A stretch of 43,150 nucleotides of DNA from Balneolaceae bacterium (GCA_003561515.1 PWWL01000308.1:1-43150), one strand, 5' to 3'; numbered from the stretch's first letter, positions 1 through 9,367 are shown. The notes: generated from the sequence alone by a model not told the origin. Translations and numbers: made by a program.

Positions 1-482
1 GGCCAAAAAGGCTTTCCGTTACCGGCCGCAATTACAATATTTTTGGTTTTGTAGATATGATCAGATCCAAAAACCGTATGATAACTTCTGCCCGGTTCAA
101 TTCTCAGCGCAACATCTTTTATCCTGAGCCTTTGAAGCCCGTTTCTCTCGATTACATTTTCGGCATGCCGGTTGAACAATTCCAGAGAGGGGCGGTCATT
201 AGGCGGAATGTAAAGTCTTTCATCACAAGATTCGCAGACGGCAAAATGTTTTAGGGAAAAAGGTTCGAGGTCGAGGTGATGTACTTTAGGCGAACGCAGA
301 TACTTCATCTCCACATTGTTTGTACATTTTTTCCATTCCCTGAGGGGCTCGTCGTGTGGATCCAAAACCCGCAGATCGCTGCGTCGGGTTACCCGATTTC
401 GAATAAGGGCATTGGAGAGGTAGGTACCGTGTACTCCCCCTCCAATAATGAGCCATTCAAGTACGGAATTTCGTGCGGTCAT
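1..482 (-). CDS. FAD/NAD(P)-binding protein, 3' end outside the window
   Basis: Reading the minus strand from the ATG at 482 gives an open frame that runs off the left edge (about 160 residues visible). It starts MTARNSVLEWLIIGGGVHG, a Rossmann FAD-binding fold with a GGGVHGTY turn. Further on there is a second strand ending VIAAGNGKPFW, typical of the FAD/NAD(P)-binding or N-hydroxylating monooxygenase-like flavoproteins. No signal peptide is seen, unlike the two redox genes before it. Its ATG overlaps the stop of the superoxide dismutase gene by four bases (ATGA), so the two are probably translationally coupled. Substrate unknown. The gene is real; the exact family is uncertain because the C-terminal half is missing. 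Confidence 0.75.
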   Translation of the reverse strand, partial: MTARNSVLEWLIIGGGVHGTYLSNALIRNRVTRRSDLRVLDPHDEPLREWKKCTNNVEMKYLRSPKVHHLDLEPFSLKHFAVCESCDERLYIPPNDRPSLELFNRHAENVIERNGLQRLRIKDVALRIEPGRSYHTVFGSDHIYKTKNIVIAAGNGKPFW

Positions 483-1249
483 GCAGACTGTTCGTAAATC
501 TCTGACACTTTCTCCCAGTGGATCAGATTCCACCAGTTTTCTACATACTCTCCGCGCAAGTTTTGATACTTCAAGTAGTAAGCGTGTTCCCATACGTCTA
601 CGCCGGTTAGCGGTGTAAGGCCGTCGGTAAGCGGACTATCCTGATTTGGCGTTCGAACTACCTGAAGCCTGCCTGATTCATCAGCAGCCAGCCACGACCA
701 CCCACTACCAAATACCCTGCCGGCTTCAGAAAGCAACTCTTCTTTAAGATTATCCATCGAGCCAAAATCCCGATCAACAGCTTCTTTTAGTGAATCAGTT
801 GGATCACTGCCTCCGGGTATCATCGTATTCCAGAACACCACGTGGTTCAGATGGCCACCGCCATGATTCCGAACAGCTGTTCTTACATCCTCCGGCAAAT
901 CTCTCAATCCGGCAACCAGCTCTGAGAGAGTCATAGACTGCAGCTCTGTATAACCTTCAAGTGCATTGTTTAAATTATTGATGTAACCGTTGTGATGCCG
1001 CCCATGATGAATATTCATGGTTTTTTCATCGATGTACGGTTCAAGAGCATCATCAGCATACGGCAAAGACTGAAGTGAAAATGGATATACCGTATTAAAA
1101 ATATCGTCAAAAGAGAGAAATGAGCCCGCCTGTCGTCTTTCATTCGCGGCACATGCCGTGGTTACAAGAGCGGGTGCAAAAAGAGCTGATGCCGATCCAA
1201 AAGTTAGAAATTTGAGTGCTTTCTTCCGTGAGATTATGCTTTGATTCAT
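479..1249 (-). CDS. Exported superoxide dismutase, Mn-type
   Basis: 256 residues, about 50 longer than a cytosolic Fe/Mn SOD because of an N-terminal export signal (residues 1-35, basic SRKKALK then a hydrophobic stretch). It should convert superoxide to peroxide and oxygen in the cell envelope. The metal ligands are visible as H81 (in the HHGRHH motif), H136 (GGGHLNH), D218 and H222 (DVWEHAYY). The glycine-rich GGGHLNH and the glutamine Q203 in PNQDSP are the Mn-type arrangement, although Fe or mixed use cannot be excluded. The signal has RK where a Tat motif has RR. A lipobox-like TTAC lies at residues 30-33, so a lipoprotein is a weaker alternative. It lies 40 bp after the flavoprotein gene and overlaps the next gene. 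Confidence 0.93.
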   Translation of the reverse strand: MNQSIISRKKALKFLTFGSASALFAPALVTTACAANERRQAGSFLSFDDIFNTVYPFSLQSLPYADDALEPYIDEKTMNIHHGRHHNGYINNLNNALEGYTELQSMTLSELVAGLRDLPEDVRTAVRNHGGGHLNHVVFWNTMIPGGSDPTDSLKEAVDRDFGSMDNLKEELLSEAGRVFGSGWSWLAADESGRLQVVRTPNQDSPLTDGLTPLTGVDVWEHAYYLKYQNLRGEYVENWWNLIHWEKVSEIYEQSA

Positions 1250-1289
1250 GAGTTTAGATTTGGTTTGAGGGTTTTAAAGTTTTTTTGGT

Positions 1290-2333
1290 TCAGGATGATG
1301 AAAATCGTGCCTGTATCATCTTTCTATTAATGGCAGCTGCCACAACGTTTCCGGAGTATGCTGCATGAATAACCTGCCCGTTAGACCGGCTGCTTATATC
1401 CCCTATTGCGTACACACTTACCACACTACTTTCATAGCTTTCATTAACTTCAAACGAGCCATTGTCTCTCATTTCACATCCCAGAGATTCTGCAAGTTTG
1501 CTGTTTGCGCGAACGATGCCCGGTGCATAGCAGGCCTCAAAAATTTCGTAATTATCCTGCCCGGCGAGGCGAATATAAATCTCATCATTTGTTTTTGAGA
1601 TCTGTTCGACTTTTTCTTCTCTGATTACCAAACCAAAACCACGCAACATATCTACAGTCTCTTTCGGCAGGTGAAGTGGCTCTCCCCGGCTAAAATATGT
1701 GACGTTATCCGTCCAGTTCGTAATGTTTCCAGCAAAACCAAGTAAGCGCGCTCCTTCGCCTATTACAACTGTTTTTTTACCACGATTTTCCCACCCATGG
1801 CAATATGGGCAGTGATACACACCCCTGCCCCAAAGTTCTTTCAACCCATCTATTTCCTGCAGGTTATCAGTCACACCGCTGGCAAAAACGATGTGTTTAG
1901 CATTATAAACACTTCCATCGGCATGCTGAACCTCAAAAATGTCATCTTCTTGCGATATTGCCTCTACCCTGCCGTTTACCATACTGAGGTATTCTTTGTA
2001 CTGCTGCAACTGGCTTTTAGCTTCATTCCGAATGGCGCCCGGGTTTTGTCCATCACGGCTGAAGAGATTGTTTGCACTTGGTGATGTGCGATTCCGCGCC
2101 AGACCTTCATCTATCACCAAAACTGATCTGAGACAGCGTCCCAGTCCCATAGCAGCAGATAACCCGGCAAAACTTCCGCCAATGATCAGCACATCGTAAA
2201 CCTGGCCGGTTGATGCATTCCGGTTAAACGCTTCATACATCTCAGAGGCGCTAAAATGCTCCCCCGAGAAGGGCATTTGAAAAAGTGCGCCCATACCAAG
2301 AGCTGAAGTTTTAAGAAATGATTTACGGTTCAT
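1290..2333 (-). CDS. Exported thioredoxin-reductase-like FAD oxidoreductase
   Basis: 347 residues of the class II pyridine nucleotide-disulfide oxidoreductase type. The FAD dinucleotide fold is IIGGSFAGLSAA near residues 50-61, a redox pair lies in HCPYCHGWE (C175, C178), a second nucleotide fold follows at VVIGEGARLLGF (about 189-200), and the closing VYAIGD motif is near the C-terminus. The CPYCHGWE form is found in thioredoxin-reductase-like proteins whose partner is often not thioredoxin. The N-terminus NRKSFLKTSALGMGALF resembles a Tat signal (RK instead of RR), which suits a protein that folds with FAD before export. It sits between the DUF5916 gene (36 bp gap) and the exported SOD. The electron donor in the envelope is unclear. 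Confidence 0.85.
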   Translation of the reverse strand: MNRKSFLKTSALGMGALFQMPFSGEHFSASEMYEAFNRNASTGQVYDVLIIGGSFAGLSAAMGLGRCLRSVLVIDEGLARNRTSPSANNLFSRDGQNPGAIRNEAKSQLQQYKEYLSMVNGRVEAISQEDDIFEVQHADGSVYNAKHIVFASGVTDNLQEIDGLKELWGRGVYHCPYCHGWENRGKKTVVIGEGARLLGFAGNITNWTDNVTYFSRGEPLHLPKETVDMLRGFGLVIREEKVEQISKTNDEIYIRLAGQDNYEIFEACYAPGIVRANSKLAESLGCEMRDNGSFEVNESYESSVVSVYAIGDISSRSNGQVIHAAYSGNVVAAAINRKMIQARFSSS

Positions 2334-2369
2334 ATTTTTTAGTTTCTTAGTTAATCGTTGAGCTTTGAG

Positions 2370-4631
2370 TTATAATTGTTGCAAGTATGTAACCTTAAAA
2401 ATAGCCTGTTGCTGGCCGGGTGGCCTCAAATCCAGATCATCCCCGAATGGATGCACATCGTTAAAGACCAGGTAGAAATATGAGAGCGGCGAAAATTCCC
2501 ATGAAAATCTCATGTTAACTAAATTCAGCTTCTGTTCTGTATTATGCTGAAGGGAACCGGCAAACTGAAGCCGGGGATTGAGTGCAATTCGGAAGCTTGT
2601 GGTTATCAAGTCGAGATTTCTGTCGGCTGACTCTACACCCAAATCTCGGAACTGATTACGAGTGTAGTTGCTGTATATAGCTATGTTTGGAATGGGCCTG
2701 AACCCTGTGCCAAGTCTAAGCATGGTGTACTGGCCATCATAAAAGCCACCATGAATTGCCTGTGCAGTGAAATATGCGCGAGCGCTCGTATCGGTATTGA
2801 ACGTAATTTCATGTTGTTGATATTGGTAATTTCCAGCAGCGACAGAAATCCCAGCCGGACTAAAAGCGTTCTGAAGGTTTTGCCATTCTATCATCCAGCT
2901 GTACTGAAATTGTGCACCACTGTTAAAATCAACCACAAGTGGCCTTACTGCAACAAACCCTTGTTCAAAGCTTAAATCGGAGTACTTATGATAAAAGTAG
3001 GTTAAGATACTGGGGGAAAATGCGCGTACAGAGCTCGGCCGCCATTCGGGGCGCCAATTGAAAGTAACGGCAGGGCTTGTCATAATGATGTCTCTTCGGC
3101 TTACAAAACCGGTACGTGGCAAATAATTGGAACTTACAACAGCCTGCAGCAAACCGATGTATATAAAATTGTCGAGATAGGATATCCAGAAATCCCCGGC
3201 ATGTCCCCAACTATTCTCCAGTTCATCATATGATCCTCCCAGATTGGCCGCAAAGGTTATGTTTGAAGGGAATCGCATAAACGTATCAATATTCCCGGTA
3301 ACGTTATTTTGGGATGAAAAACCATCACCTGCTTCATCGTGCCGTGCAGTTGCCATGAATCCAACCCGTTTATTGTTCCCAATATTTTCTATGTAGCGGG
3401 CAACACCAAACCATGCCGGGGAAAACTCATCAAACCCGCGCTGGCGCATAACCAAAGCCCCTATGCTTCGTTCTGTATTTTGCTCGGTAAACCGAAACCC
3501 TGCATCTATAGGTACCTGTTCACCGCCGGGTGTAAGGCCGATACGCCGGCTAAAAAACGGTTTTAACCAGTTCACTCTTCCCAGATCAAACAGGTTGGCG
3601 TTTTCGAGAAAAAACTGTCGCCTTTCTGGAAATACAACCGGAAAGCGGGAAAGATTCACCACCTGCTGATCTGCCTCTGCCTGAGCAAAATCGGTGTTGA
3701 AAGTAACATCCAGAACACTATTTCTGCTCGGAGCCCACTTAATTTCACCCCCTATTTTAGGCTCCGGACTAAAATTATTTTCATTATACGTTCGGTCTGA
3801 TTGAAGTAAAACATATGGCTGAACTCTCAAATTCATAGAAGGTGGTGGCACTTCAATTCCAGTTAACTTCCCCGCATATGACATTCGATACGCTGTGTAT
3901 GCCCGCGGCCAGGGTGCCCAAGCCGATTCTTCGTTACTCCGCCTGTGACGTCTAATGAAATTAACCCCCCATGTATCGCCGGTTTCACTATATCGAAGTG
4001 AACTCCACGGAATGGCCATTTCAACAGTCCAGCCATCTTCAAGAATTTCAGTCTCTACATGCCATACAACTTCGAAATCCCTATTAAAAATAGCATCATC
4101 AAAAACCTGCAAGTCTCTCTGATTTCCGTAAGGAGTTACCTGAAAACTGATAGCATCACGCTCGTTGTTATAAGTATCGAACACAACCCCAAACAGGTCA
4201 TTCTGGAAATACCCAAAATCCCGGTTTAGGCCAGTTACCCGCGGCCTATTACCAGGTTCATCGTACATTCTGGCACCTATGTAGATATATTGATTATCAA
4301 ACAAAACCCGCACTTCTGTTTGGAATCGGGCCGGTTCACCCTGTTCCGGTTCCACTTGCCTGAAGCCGCTGATGACCGGGGCTTTTTGCCAGGCCTCCTC
4401 ATCCATACGGCCATCAATGGTAATTGCAGCGTCTGTTTTCACAGCTTGAATCACCGGAACTGATCTTTCTTCATTTTGAGCTTGTGATTCAAGAGGCATT
4501 TCAACAATCTGAAACTTCACCATGTTATCTACTGCAAATGATGGGGACATAGCAAAAAAATAGAAAGCAACAAAGGCACCTATTTCCACAACGATGATTT
4601 TTTTGCAGTATGTTTTATTGATTCTATTCAC
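2370..4631 (-). CDS. DUF5916 outer-membrane protein with CBM9-like N-terminus
   Basis: 753 residues. After a signal peptide (hydrophobic core about 12-32) there is a carbohydrate-binding-module-9-like domain with the typical opening ITIDGRMDEEAWQKA and IYIGARMYDEP, up to about residue 240. The remaining about 500 residues are rich in alternating aromatic strands and match the DUF5916 outer-membrane beta-barrel type, ending in a hydrophobic strand. Function of the family is not established; binding or passage of an envelope or extracellular substrate is a guess. The start is a GTG that overlaps the stop of the upstream permease gene (GTGA). That coupling links the protein to the ABC transporter, which may move its substrate or help build it. 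Confidence 0.85.
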   Translation of the reverse strand: MNRINKTYCKKIIVVEIGAFVAFYFFAMSPSFAVDNMVKFQIVEMPLESQAQNEERSVPVIQAVKTDAAITIDGRMDEEAWQKAPVISGFRQVEPEQGEPARFQTEVRVLFDNQYIYIGARMYDEPGNRPRVTGLNRDFGYFQNDLFGVVFDTYNNERDAISFQVTPYGNQRDLQVFDDAIFNRDFEVVWHVETEILEDGWTVEMAIPWSSLRYSETGDTWGVNFIRRHRRSNEESAWAPWPRAYTAYRMSYAGKLTGIEVPPPSMNLRVQPYVLLQSDRTYNENNFSPEPKIGGEIKWAPSRNSVLDVTFNTDFAQAEADQQVVNLSRFPVVFPERRQFFLENANLFDLGRVNWLKPFFSRRIGLTPGGEQVPIDAGFRFTEQNTERSIGALVMRQRGFDEFSPAWFGVARYIENIGNNKRVGFMATARHDEAGDGFSSQNNVTGNIDTFMRFPSNITFAANLGGSYDELENSWGHAGDFWISYLDNFIYIGLLQAVVSSNYLPRTGFVSRRDIIMTSPAVTFNWRPEWRPSSVRAFSPSILTYFYHKYSDLSFEQGFVAVRPLVVDFNSGAQFQYSWMIEWQNLQNAFSPAGISVAAGNYQYQQHEITFNTDTSARAYFTAQAIHGGFYDGQYTMLRLGTGFRPIPNIAIYSNYTRNQFRDLGVESADRNLDLITTSFRIALNPRLQFAGSLQHNTEQKLNLVNMRFSWEFSPLSYFYLVFNDVHPFGDDLDLRPPGQQQAIFKVTYLQQL

Positions 4632-5932
4632 AAATTTGGGGCCGGTATATCAGCAAGCTCATCCGATGTAAAAAACTCCAGCCTTTGAAACCGCGGCAGA
4701 AAAAACTCCTGCCATTCCTGCTGGAAGGACCGCATTTCATTTTCGAGATTACGCAACCGCTCCGTGTCGGTACCCGCTTTGCGCTCAAGCCAGGCCTGGA
4801 GAGTCATCGGTGGTGAGAGTGCCCGCAAGCGTGAAGCAAGCTGAGCCTGCCTTTCTCTTGGCTCTTCGAACTGTCTTTCTGCTTCGCGTTCGCGCTCTTC
4901 TGTGGCTTGGGCCCACACAAACCGTCTGATCCACGTGTTATAAAATTGAGGCGTATCCCCTTCTACAAATTCCTCGGGATGATCAACAACCCACATATCA
5001 AAAATGGCATCACCTTCTGCCTGAACGGCCTGTTGAATGGTGCGCTTTTCCGTTATCCAAAGAGCACGAGAGGGTACGGGATGCAGAGAAGTTACGACGA
5101 GCGAAATAACGGAGGGAATGATCAGCAGAAAAAATACCCAAAGGCCTGCAAGCCCAACCGCGTTCACCGCAGAAGTTGTTTGGAATAGGTTAAACAGTAC
5201 ACACAGTGCAAACCAGAACGCTGCGTAGAGTGAGATAGCGGCTATTAATTGCAGTCCCTGTATATTAAAAAGATCAATGCCAAACAGAACCGACCAGACG
5301 AGTAACGATAGGATGATAATCCCGAAAACCAGTAAAAATCGGAAGATCATTTTTTGGACTAAAATGCTCCTAATAGATACAGGTTGGGATTGGAGCAGGG
5401 AGTAGGTTCCTTTCTCCCTTTCTGATGAAATCACGTTATATCCTATCACTATAATGAAAAGCGGCACGAGCCATACAAGCACAAATGCAAAATCGAAGGA
5501 CCCGGAAACCTGCATGAACGGATTTTCGAGTGCATTATCTCTCAGCGGTTCCATTCCCGTAAGGGTTACCTTGCCGTAATAAGGCAGGATGTCAAGCTGG
5601 CCGGCCGCCAACGGTGCTAGCGGCTTTGGCTGAAGAAAGATATGCCTTCCCGCCTGGTTGAATTGGCCTAAAACCAAAGGGTTGGCCGGATTTTGAAACC
5701 AAGCTTCAACCTCGGCATCACCCCGCTCAATAGCTTCAAGCTGTGTGCGCATGTTATCATAGAAAGCATTTTCTTCTGCAATGATGCCGGCAATGGTTTC
5801 TTTTTGCTGATTTATTCGTTCACTGCCAAGGAAGAGGCTAAAACCGATAAGCAACGGCAAAACAGTGGCCGTTCCCCAAAATGCACCCGATTTGCGAATA
5901 TGAAGCCATTCAAAAGTGAAAATGTGAGCCAT
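4628..5932 (-). CDS. ABC-2 type permease (DUF3526 family), second of a pair
   Basis: 434 residues from the ATG at 5932, which overlaps the stop of the preceding permease (ATGA) and is preceded by a very strong ribosome site, GAGGAGGTG, six bases upstream. An in-frame start further upstream would lie inside the previous gene and is not needed. The protein has an N-terminal membrane anchor (VLPLLIGFSLFL), a large extracytoplasmic loop, the motif SSEREKGTYSLLQSQPVS, several membrane helices, and a charged Arg/Glu-rich loop (about 340-400). This is the ABC-2/DUF3526 permease layout. It probably pairs with the other permease and the ATPase as a heterodimeric transporter. Cargo unknown. Confidence 0.85.
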   Translation of the reverse strand: MAHIFTFEWLHIRKSGAFWGTATVLPLLIGFSLFLGSERINQQKETIAGIIAEENAFYDNMRTQLEAIERGDAEVEAWFQNPANPLVLGQFNQAGRHIFLQPKPLAPLAAGQLDILPYYGKVTLTGMEPLRDNALENPFMQVSGSFDFAFVLVWLVPLFIIVIGYNVISSEREKGTYSLLQSQPVSIRSILVQKMIFRFLLVFGIIILSLLVWSVLFGIDLFNIQGLQLIAAISLYAAFWFALCVLFNLFQTTSAVNAVGLAGLWVFFLLIIPSVISLVVTSLHPVPSRALWITEKRTIQQAVQAEGDAIFDMWVVDHPEEFVEGDTPQFYNTWIRRFVWAQATEEREREAERQFEEPRERQAQLASRLRALSPPMTLQAWLERKAGTDTERLRNLENEMRSFQQEWQEFFLPRFQRLEFFTSDELADIPAPNL

Positions 5933-7353
5933 CACTGCACCTCCTCGTTTTTGCGAGCTGCAACACCGAGAATCAGAATGGATGCTACAAACCATAGAAG
6001 AGAAATAAACAGTGGCATCAATTGAGAGGAGTTTATAAAAACAGATGCGGGCCTTTCGTATGTGAACGCAATGTTTTGGGCAAAAAAGTCTGCCCCTGCT
6101 GTGTAGCCTGCAGCACGGTCGCCAACTGCATTAATCTTTAAATCCATATTTAATTCGCGTACAAGCTCAATTCGGTACGCCTCGGCTTCTGCTGAAAAGT
6201 GGTTGAAGGCGTGCATGTCTGTCCCGGCAACAGCCATCGAAGACATTCGGGCTGCAATGGTTGGCGACAGGAATGAACTTATTGAAAAGAGCCGGTTCTG
6301 AGCTCGGTGAATCTCATCAATTTTTGCAAAATGATGGTCATATATTTTCTTTTCAAACTCTTCGCCTTCCTGCAACATCATCCCTCTGAAGTTGAACGGC
6401 AGATCGGCTACATCATCAACTCCGTGCGCTGCAAGAACTGAATCGCGAAATGCCACACTGTGCTCACTGTATGGATTATGCCCATCTATCCCTTCTAAAA
6501 GGTCGGTTCTCACAGCCTGGTAAAATTCTGACGTATTGGGAACAGGATGCACCCCTGATGCAACGTTGGTTATCAGCCTGGGCACAAGAAGTGTGCTCAG
6601 TATCCATAGGGATAGCAACACAACCATGGATGAACCCGAACTTTTTGCCAGAGCCGATATTGTAATGGTGATGTGCGCAATCACTCCAAAGTATAGCAGC
6701 CACACGATTCCCATCAGCAGAAATCCGGCTAAACTTTCACCAAAAGCACCTGTGATGATCAAAAAAATTAATCCTATCAACAAAAAAGGAATATAAATAA
6801 GCAGGATTACTGCCCATAACCCCAGCGTTTTTCCCGCGATGAGCTGGCTGCTGCTCACCCCCTGACTTTTCAGAAAACGGTACATGCCGGATTCCTTTTC
6901 GGCGGTAATGGAGCGGTAGCCTGCAAGAATGATAAAAAGAGGAAAGAGATAGGCAAAGATAAACGCCGGGGTAAGCTCTGCAAAGCGCCGTGAACTGTCT
7001 TTATCTTCAGCCAAACTAAAAGCAGCAAAATTTTGCCTGTGCCCTTCCAGGAAAATTGAAACTCCTGTATAACGGTCAACACCCGGCTCAAAAACGGATA
7101 GAACCGTTACCGGTTTGAAGGCGAATGTACCGTAATGAGCTGCAGAATGGGGGTTTTTATCTCCCTGATTTTCCCACTGTATGCGTGCCAGCTCTTCAGC
7201 CTGTTGATGCTGCTCTGCCATTTCACTGTAATAGCTGATGCCAGTAATTATCGATACGCCGAGCAAGAATAGTATCAGCAAGCCAAGCGACGCTACCACT
7301 TTATCCCGCACAAGTTGCGTGAGTTGATTATTGGCGATGGAATAGATGTTCAT
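5932..7353 (-). CDS. ABC-2 type permease (DUF3526 family), first of a pair
   Basis: 473 residues, paralogous in layout to the next gene: an N-terminal helix (VASLGLLILFLLGVSI), a long external loop, the motif TAEKESGMYRFLKSQGVSSSQLIAGK, then a bundle of membrane helices, another large loop (about 290-430) and a last helix. It is separated by two bases from the ATPase gene and overlaps the second permease. Transporters with DUF3526 permeases are often linked to envelope metalloprotein maturation (NosF/NosY-like) or to TonB-type systems, so a role in the export or assembly of the redox proteins downstream is possible but only inferred. Confidence 0.85.
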   Translation of the reverse strand: MNIYSIANNQLTQLVRDKVVASLGLLILFLLGVSIITGISYYSEMAEQHQQAEELARIQWENQGDKNPHSAAHYGTFAFKPVTVLSVFEPGVDRYTGVSIFLEGHRQNFAAFSLAEDKDSSRRFAELTPAFIFAYLFPLFIILAGYRSITAEKESGMYRFLKSQGVSSSQLIAGKTLGLWAVILLIYIPFLLIGLIFLIITGAFGESLAGFLLMGIVWLLYFGVIAHITITISALAKSSGSSMVVLLSLWILSTLLVPRLITNVASGVHPVPNTSEFYQAVRTDLLEGIDGHNPYSEHSVAFRDSVLAAHGVDDVADLPFNFRGMMLQEGEEFEKKIYDHHFAKIDEIHRAQNRLFSISSFLSPTIAARMSSMAVAGTDMHAFNHFSAEAEAYRIELVRELNMDLKINAVGDRAAGYTAGADFFAQNIAFTYERPASVFINSSQLMPLFISLLWFVASILILGVAARKNEEVQ

Positions 7354-7355
7354 GA

Positions 7356-8057
7356 TCAGGCCCTCATGTGGTTTAGATAAATCTTCTCAAGGTCGCTGTG
7401 TGTTACGTCTGCAGCATCGAGCTCTTCAACCAGGGATCCCTTGTTCATTATGCCGATCTTTGTGCCGGTTTCTTTGGCGCGGAAAAGGTCGTGGGTTGCC
7501 ATCAAAACTGCTGATCCTCGCTCTTTCATGTTCGTAAGAAGCGTGGCAAAGTCGCTGCTTGCCGCCGGATCAAGGCCGCTGGTGGGTTCGTCAAGCAGTA
7601 ATACTTCTGAACTACGGGCTATGGCAAGAGCAATTCCCACTTTTTGCCTCATCCCTTTTGAATATCCACCCACGCGTTTATGGGCAGCTTCCTCCTGTAA
7701 GCCGGCTTCCATTAAGTATGAAACCGCATCGCTGTCGGATAGTTTTATCCCGGATAGCCCGCAAAAGAACCGTAAATTCTCTACTCCCGATAAAGATGGA
7801 TAAAGGGCTAAGTTCTCAGGAATGTAGGTGAGCTTTTCCTTCGTTTTCAGCGGCTCATCTGCTGCATTTAGCCCGCCTATTTTGGCTGTCCCGTTTTCAG
7901 GTTGCACCAGATTTAGCAACAAATTGATGGTTGTTGTTTTTCCGGCACCGTTTGCACCGAGAAGGCAGTATATCTCACCTTTCGCTACGTTCAGTTTCAG
8001 ATCTTTCACAGCTACCGTGCTGCCGAAGCTTTTGGTCAGGTCGTTGATTTCAATCAT
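7356..8057 (-). CDS. ABC transporter ATP-binding protein
   Basis: 233 residues with a complete nucleotide-binding domain: Walker A GANGAGKTT (about 35-43), the signature YSKGMRQKVGIALA, Walker B VLLLDEPTSGLDP and the switch histidine in MATHDLF. It resembles NosF/CcmA-type ATPases that drive ABC-2 exporters. It is the first gene of the run of minus-strand genes reaching the left edge. The 160 bases before it hold the terminator of the GTPase gene and presumably the promoter of this operon, although no clear TAnnTTTG box was found there. Confidence 0.93.
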   Translation of the reverse strand: MIEINDLTKSFGSTVAVKDLKLNVAKGEIYCLLGANGAGKTTTINLLLNLVQPENGTAKIGGLNAADEPLKTKEKLTYIPENLALYPSLSGVENLRFFCGLSGIKLSDSDAVSYLMEAGLQEEAAHKRVGGYSKGMRQKVGIALAIARSSEVLLLDEPTSGLDPAASSDFATLLTNMKERGSAVLMATHDLFRAKETGTKIGIMNKGSLVEELDAADVTHSDLEKIYLNHMRA

Positions 8058-8218
8058 ACATCACCAGTAATTTGAAAGTTACAGAATGGACGGTTAGGTT
8101 GCGTAAGGAACGCGCAGGCTCTCAACCGTGCGCGCACTCGTGTGACTAAATGGACGGTGAAAATGCCTGCCCGGGTATCAGCCGGACAGGCACCATGTGT
8201 GACTAAACAGTCCGGATT
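8058..8218. other. Intergenic region between two minus-strand operons
   Basis: This 161-bp gap separates the zinc-type operon from the ABC operon. It holds the hairpin described at 8165-8191 and two short direct repeats: GTGTGACTAAA at about 8140 and 8198, and AATGGACGGT at about 8085 and 8149. No ORF is supported. The repeats might be regulator half-sites or traces of a small duplication. Confidence 0.4.
8165..8191 (-). terminator. Probable terminator of the COG0523 GTPase gene
   Basis: On the minus strand a GC-rich hairpin (GCCTG/CAGGC outer arms, CCGG inner arms, one mismatch) lies about 28 bp after the GTPase stop and is followed by ATTTTC. The U-tract is short, so strength is uncertain. 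Confidence 0.55.
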
Positions 8219-9268
8219 TTAACCGGACGGTACGTATGATTCTTCTGCACTTGTCAGAAGCTCTTTGATCTCTTCACGATTCAGATTCTGACCAATGAAG
8301 ACAATCTCCGTATGAGCATTTGCCGGGTCGGCGAACCTGCCAATCTGCTGAAACTGCAAAAATTTACCAGCCTGGCTCCAGAGAAATGCGGCATCCGAAC
8401 CTTCGATAGCAATCAAGCCTTTTGATCTGAGAATATTGTCAGCCAGTCCGCCATTCAGCCTGTCGATAAGCCTTTGTTCATTAAACCTGGCTTTCGTGCT
8501 GTAAACGAAGGTTTCAATTCCATACTCATCTGATTCGGACGAGAGCTCTTTTTCCAGCTCCGCTACCCATAGAGATGACTGTTCAGCCGTTTCTATATCA
8601 AAGATGCCTACATCGATGATTTCATACGGATCAACTTTCCCGAACTCAGCCACGATAATTTTGGCATGGGGGTTCATCGTCATAAACAGTTCGCGAAGCG
8701 TTGTGAGCTGTTCTGCGGTGGCGGCATCTTTTTTATTCAGAATCAAAATATTGGCACCTTCAACCTGTTCGGCCAGCAGCTGCCCGTAGCCGCGCCCGAA
8801 TTGGTCGCCTGGCACCGTGCTGTTTCGCTGGTACATATCCAGAAACTGAGCACTGTCGATCATGGTAATGATCGCATCCACAAAGACCCGATGTTGAATG
8901 TTTGGAATCCCGGGTTCTAACGCCAATAGCTCGGGCTGTACGTAAAAAGCCTGGGCTATCGGTATGGGCTCTCCAATACCGGTCGATTCTATCACAATGT
9001 GATCAAGATCATGATTTTGAAGCAAGTCATAGACACCTTCTATAAGATCACCCCGAAGCGTGCAGCAGATGCATCCGTTCGAGAGCTCTATCATCTCTTC
9101 AGTGGTGTGCTTAACAAGCCTTGAATCGACATTAACTTCTCCGAATTCATTTACGATGACAGCTATCTTGCGATTATGGTGATACTCGAGAATGTGATTT
9201 AAAAGGGTGGTTTTACCGGATCCCAGAAAACCACATAAAATGGTTACAGGTATTTTTCTCTTTTCCAT
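8219..9268 (-). CDS. COG0523 (CobW/P47K family) GTPase, putative zinc metallochaperone
   Basis: 349 residues. The P-loop GFLGSGKTT is at 13-21, the metal-binding GCICC at 65-69, ESTGIGEP near residue 95, NKKD for guanine recognition, and a C-terminal CobW_C domain follows. COG0523 GTPases deliver metals (zinc, cobalt, nickel, iron) to client proteins; those in zinc-starvation operons act in zinc allocation. The co-oriented neighbours (His/Asp-rich permease, Cys4 regulator, MerC protein) make zinc the most likely metal, by inference. The start has an AGAGGA ribosome site somewhat far upstream (about 15 bases). It is the last gene of its operon, with a hairpin beyond its stop. Confidence 0.9.
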   Translation of the reverse strand: MEKRKIPVTILCGFLGSGKTTLLNHILEYHHNRKIAVIVNEFGEVNVDSRLVKHTTEEMIELSNGCICCTLRGDLIEGVYDLLQNHDLDHIVIESTGIGEPIPIAQAFYVQPELLALEPGIPNIQHRVFVDAIITMIDSAQFLDMYQRNSTVPGDQFGRGYGQLLAEQVEGANILILNKKDAATAEQLTTLRELFMTMNPHAKIIVAEFGKVDPYEIIDVGIFDIETAEQSSLWVAELEKELSSESDEYGIETFVYSTKARFNEQRLIDRLNGGLADNILRSKGLIAIEGSDAAFLWSQAGKFLQFQQIGRFADPANAHTEIVFIGQNLNREEIKELLTSAEESYVPSG

Positions 9269-9367
9269 GGAATTGAATGATTCCTCTTAGGTGAAAAGGA
9301 ATTGATTAAACGTGTTAGTTCTTCAGCACCTGAAATAAGGGTGTAGATGCTGAGTGTGAGATGTGCG

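Noticed and set aside
8085-8208. Short direct repeats as insertion-sequence target duplications
   Set aside because: No transposase or terminal inverted repeats between them; the spacing only encloses a terminator hairpin.
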